NCBI GenBank assembly: GCA_023299885.1
Contig: JALZUS010000083.1
Location: 1-34,145 of the forward strand
DNA length: 34,145 bases
Direction of reading: 5' to 3'
Origin: Bdellovibrionales bacterium
Lineage (GTDB): Bacteria > Bdellovibrionota > Bdellovibrionia > Bdellovibrionales > UBA1609
Shown here one piece after another: positions 32,823 to 34,145 of this stretch (its first letter is position 1; every line of letters begins with the position of its first letter). The notes beneath the pieces are model-generated. The model ran no database searches and had not been told where the DNA came from. It saw only the letters and a list, made by a program, of their open reading frames with translations. The position numbers and the translations under genes are program-made.

Positions 32823-33574
32823 ACCTTCCACTTTATAAACCTCCCCATATTAAATAAGATAAAGAGTCCAAATAAATTAAGTAAAAAAGAGAATAAAATA
32901 ATTTCTTTAAGCTCTAATAACGAAAAATGAGTAGCGGTAACTAGTAGTAAAACTAGATAAAGTGTTGCCATAAATAAGGCCTGAAATTTTGGCTGATAAA
33001 GTATATTGCTAGACTTACGTCTATAATTTGCATGTTTTTTTAGCTGCTCTACTAAGGACTGTAAGCGCGACTCAATATGATACGACTCAGCTGAAATCTT
33101 TATTAGTTCTTGGATATAAAACTCATATTTGACGAATTGACCAGGCTTCGACTGGACCTTTGATAGAGGCAGTGCCCTCACAATATTTACGTAATAGGAC
33201 TGAACCAATAATGGCTCGCTTAAAGCCAGGCCAAGCATAGCTTCTGAGAGGTTTTGCCCCACAGAAACCCTCAATAAAACTCTCTCTAAAAAGACGGGGA
33301 AACCTTTATCTATAAGGCTTTCCCGGCAAGCAGAAATTATAAAAGGCAAAGCCGAGTACAAGCCATTCAATAAAAAAAATAAAGTATAAAAAAGTAAATT
33401 ATTAAGGTTGAAATATGTGTAAATAATTAAAGTCAGCAACAAATAAATTACACAAAAAGCACTACCTAAGTTGTTAGTTATTATTTTTTTTAAAACTAAT
33501 TTATTCAGATAGTGAATTTGTATTTTTGTGACGGCAAACACGCAAATTAAATTAAAAAAACAGGTGTATTTCAT
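32819..33574 (-). CDS. T2SSF/TadB-like membrane protein
   Basis: This 251-residue membrane protein has hydrophobic helices at about 33-55, 60-82, 203-222 and 225-245, with a helical cytoplasmic domain between them (FLERVLLRVSVGQNLSEAML, then LIKISAESYHIESRLQSL). The layout and the 'vGqnLseAm' segment fit TadB/GspF-type platform proteins. It is the first gene of a two-gene unit and faces away from the histone-like gene. No TadA-type ATPase, pilin or secretin gene is in the window, so its machine must be encoded elsewhere. Confidence 0.6.
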   Translation of the reverse strand: MKYTCFFNLICVFAVTKIQIHYLNKLVLKKIITNNLGSAFCVIYLLLTLIIYTYFNLNNLLFYTLFFLLNGLYSALPFIISACRESLIDKGFPVFLERVLLRVSVGQNLSEAMLGLALSEPLLVQSYYVNIVRALPLSKVQSKPGQFVKYEFYIQELIKISAESYHIESRLQSLVEQLKKHANYRRKSSNILYQPKFQALFMATLYLVLLLVTATHFSLLELKEIILFSFLLNLFGLFILFNMGRFIKWKV

Positions 33575-33622
33575 AATGAATACTTAAGTCTGCAAGATTT
33601 AAACTTAAGAAATACTTTTTTA

Positions 33623-33650
33623 TTGACGATGAGAGTCACGTAAGTAGAAT
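33623..33650 (+). promoter_or_regulatory. Promoter of the histone-like gene
   Basis: TTGACG (33623-33628) and TAGAAT (33645-33650) are 16 bases apart, each one base off the sigma70 consensus. Transcription would start near 33657. Two CTTAAG palindromes (centres 21 bases apart, 33583-33609) lie just upstream, between the divergent genes, and could be regulator sites. Confidence 0.6.
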
Positions 33651-33713
33651 TTTAATATAAGAATTTATATTTTTAATAAAAAGCTATAAGTAAAAACAAA
33701 TTTAGGAGGACTC

Positions 33714-34145
33714 ATGGCAGCCAAGAAAAAAACAAAAAAGAAGAAAGCGACTAAGCGTAAGACAACTAAGAAGAAGTCTACAACTAGAAAAAAAGCTACT
33801 AAGAAAAAGACGACTAAGCGTAAAGCTACTAAAAAGAAGTCTACTAAGAAAAAGACGACTAAGCGTAAAGCTACTAAAAAGAAGTCTACTAAGAAAAAGG
33901 CTACTAAGCGTAAAGCTACTAAAAAGAAGTCTACTAAGAAAAAGAAGACTACTAAAAAGAAGGCTACTAAGCGTAAAGCTACTAAAAAGAAGTCTACTAA
34001 GAAAAAGAAGTCTACTAAAAAGAAGGCTACTAAGCGCAAAGCTACTAAAAAGAAGTCTACTAAGAAAAAGAAGACTACTAAAAAGAAGGCCACTAAGCGT
34101 AAAGCTACTAAAAAGAAGTCTACTAAGAAAAAGAAGACTACTAAG
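33714..34145 (+). CDS. Histone-H1-like lysine-rich DNA-binding protein (5' part)
   Basis: From ATG 33714, with SD AGGAGGA at 33704-33710, the frame stays open for 144 codons to the window edge. After MAAKKK the protein consists only of Lys, Thr, Ala, Arg and Ser, in repeats such as KRKATKKKSTKKK. This matches bacterial H1-like proteins (Chlamydia Hc1/Hc2, Bordetella BpH1 type), which coat and compact DNA and may affect gene expression. The C-terminus is not visible. The long minus-strand frame across it (Phe/Leu/Val-rich) is the mirror of the repeat and not a gene. A strong promoter and SD suggest high expression. Confidence 0.88.
   Translation, partial: MAAKKKTKKKKATKRKTTKKKSTTRKKATKKKTTKRKATKKKSTKKKTTKRKATKKKSTKKKATKRKATKKKSTKKKKTTKKKATKRKATKKKSTKKKKSTKKKATKRKATKKKSTKKKKTTKKKATKRKATKKKSTKKKKTTK
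33753..34145 (+). repeat. Coding tandem repeat with 45- and 63-bp units
   Basis: The unit start AAGCGTAAAGCTACTAAAAA or a close variant recurs at 33753 (degenerate), 33816, 33861, 33906, 33969, 34032 and 34095. The spacings are therefore 63, 45, 45, 63, 63, 63. All are multiples of three, so copy changes keep the reading frame. The 63-bp unit is the 45-bp unit plus 18 bases (six codons). The array continues beyond the window. Confidence 0.9.

Noticed and set aside
33665-34093. Long minus-strand frame rich in Phe, Leu and Val that looks like a membrane protein
   Set aside because: It is the exact mirror of the lysine-codon repeat of the histone-like gene, which has its own promoter and SD on the plus strand.
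33753-34145. Non-coding satellite repeat
   Set aside because: All units are multiples of three, lie in one open frame and follow a good SD and start codon.

Overview
The window is AT-rich chromosomal DNA from a Gram-negative bacterium with two membranes, shown by Tol proteins, lipoproteins and LytM/FtsEX. Several traits suggest a member of the Bdellovibrionota (Bdellovibrio/Bacteriovorax-like) or a related former deltaproteobacterium: the Acidithiobacillus-type glutamate-cysteine ligase, a pair of ArsA-like ATPases in one operon, a lipoprotein with a bacterial fibrinogen-like domain, and a lysine-rich histone-H1-like gene. This placement is inferred from gene content and was not tested by phylogeny.

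Left end (1-3157): the right-hand part of an integrated element. It carries iteron-like repeats, a RepA/DnaB-type ATPase, a small excisionase-like HTH protein and a tyrosine integrase. It ends next to tRNA-Ser(GGA). From 3263 to 4552 are two exported proteins of the accessory type, one a lipoprotein with a YCD-GGGW fibrinogen-like domain.

4712-9456 (minus strand): a compact five-gene operon read as ArsA-like ATPase, second ArsA-like ATPase, TPR lipoprotein, EI24/CysZ-type membrane protein and glutamate-cysteine ligase. Divergent from it is tig (trigger factor). Tig ends at a 19-bp perfect hairpin that serves as terminator for both tig and the opposing operon.

10928-20744 (minus strand): eleven genes in one tightly packed run. 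An Rrf2/IscR-like regulator is followed by sufB, sufC, sufD, sufS, nfu and a small conserved protein, which make Fe-S clusters. Then come ftsE, ftsX, an EnvC-like LytM protein and a Ctp protease, which act in septal wall splitting. An inverted repeat upstream of the regulator may be its operator.

20908-30027 (plus strand): a membrane-anchored protein of unknown role, tolQ-tolR-tolA-tolB (no pal in the window), a short glnE, an unknown exported protein, an NAD-dependent epimerase/reductase, and a monofunctional GT51 transglycosylase with a very basic tail. dusB opposes the last gene with one base between their stop codons.

31073-34145: tRNA-Phe(GAA) with a good sigma70 promoter, a 58-residue protein, uppP (apparently started from a non-AUG codon), two T2SSF/Tad-type membrane genes without a neighbouring ATPase, and the 5' part of a histone-H1-like gene built from 45- and 63-bp repeats that runs off the right edge. 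No CRISPR array, rRNA or insertion sequence was seen, and no gap between genes exceeds about 170 bases.
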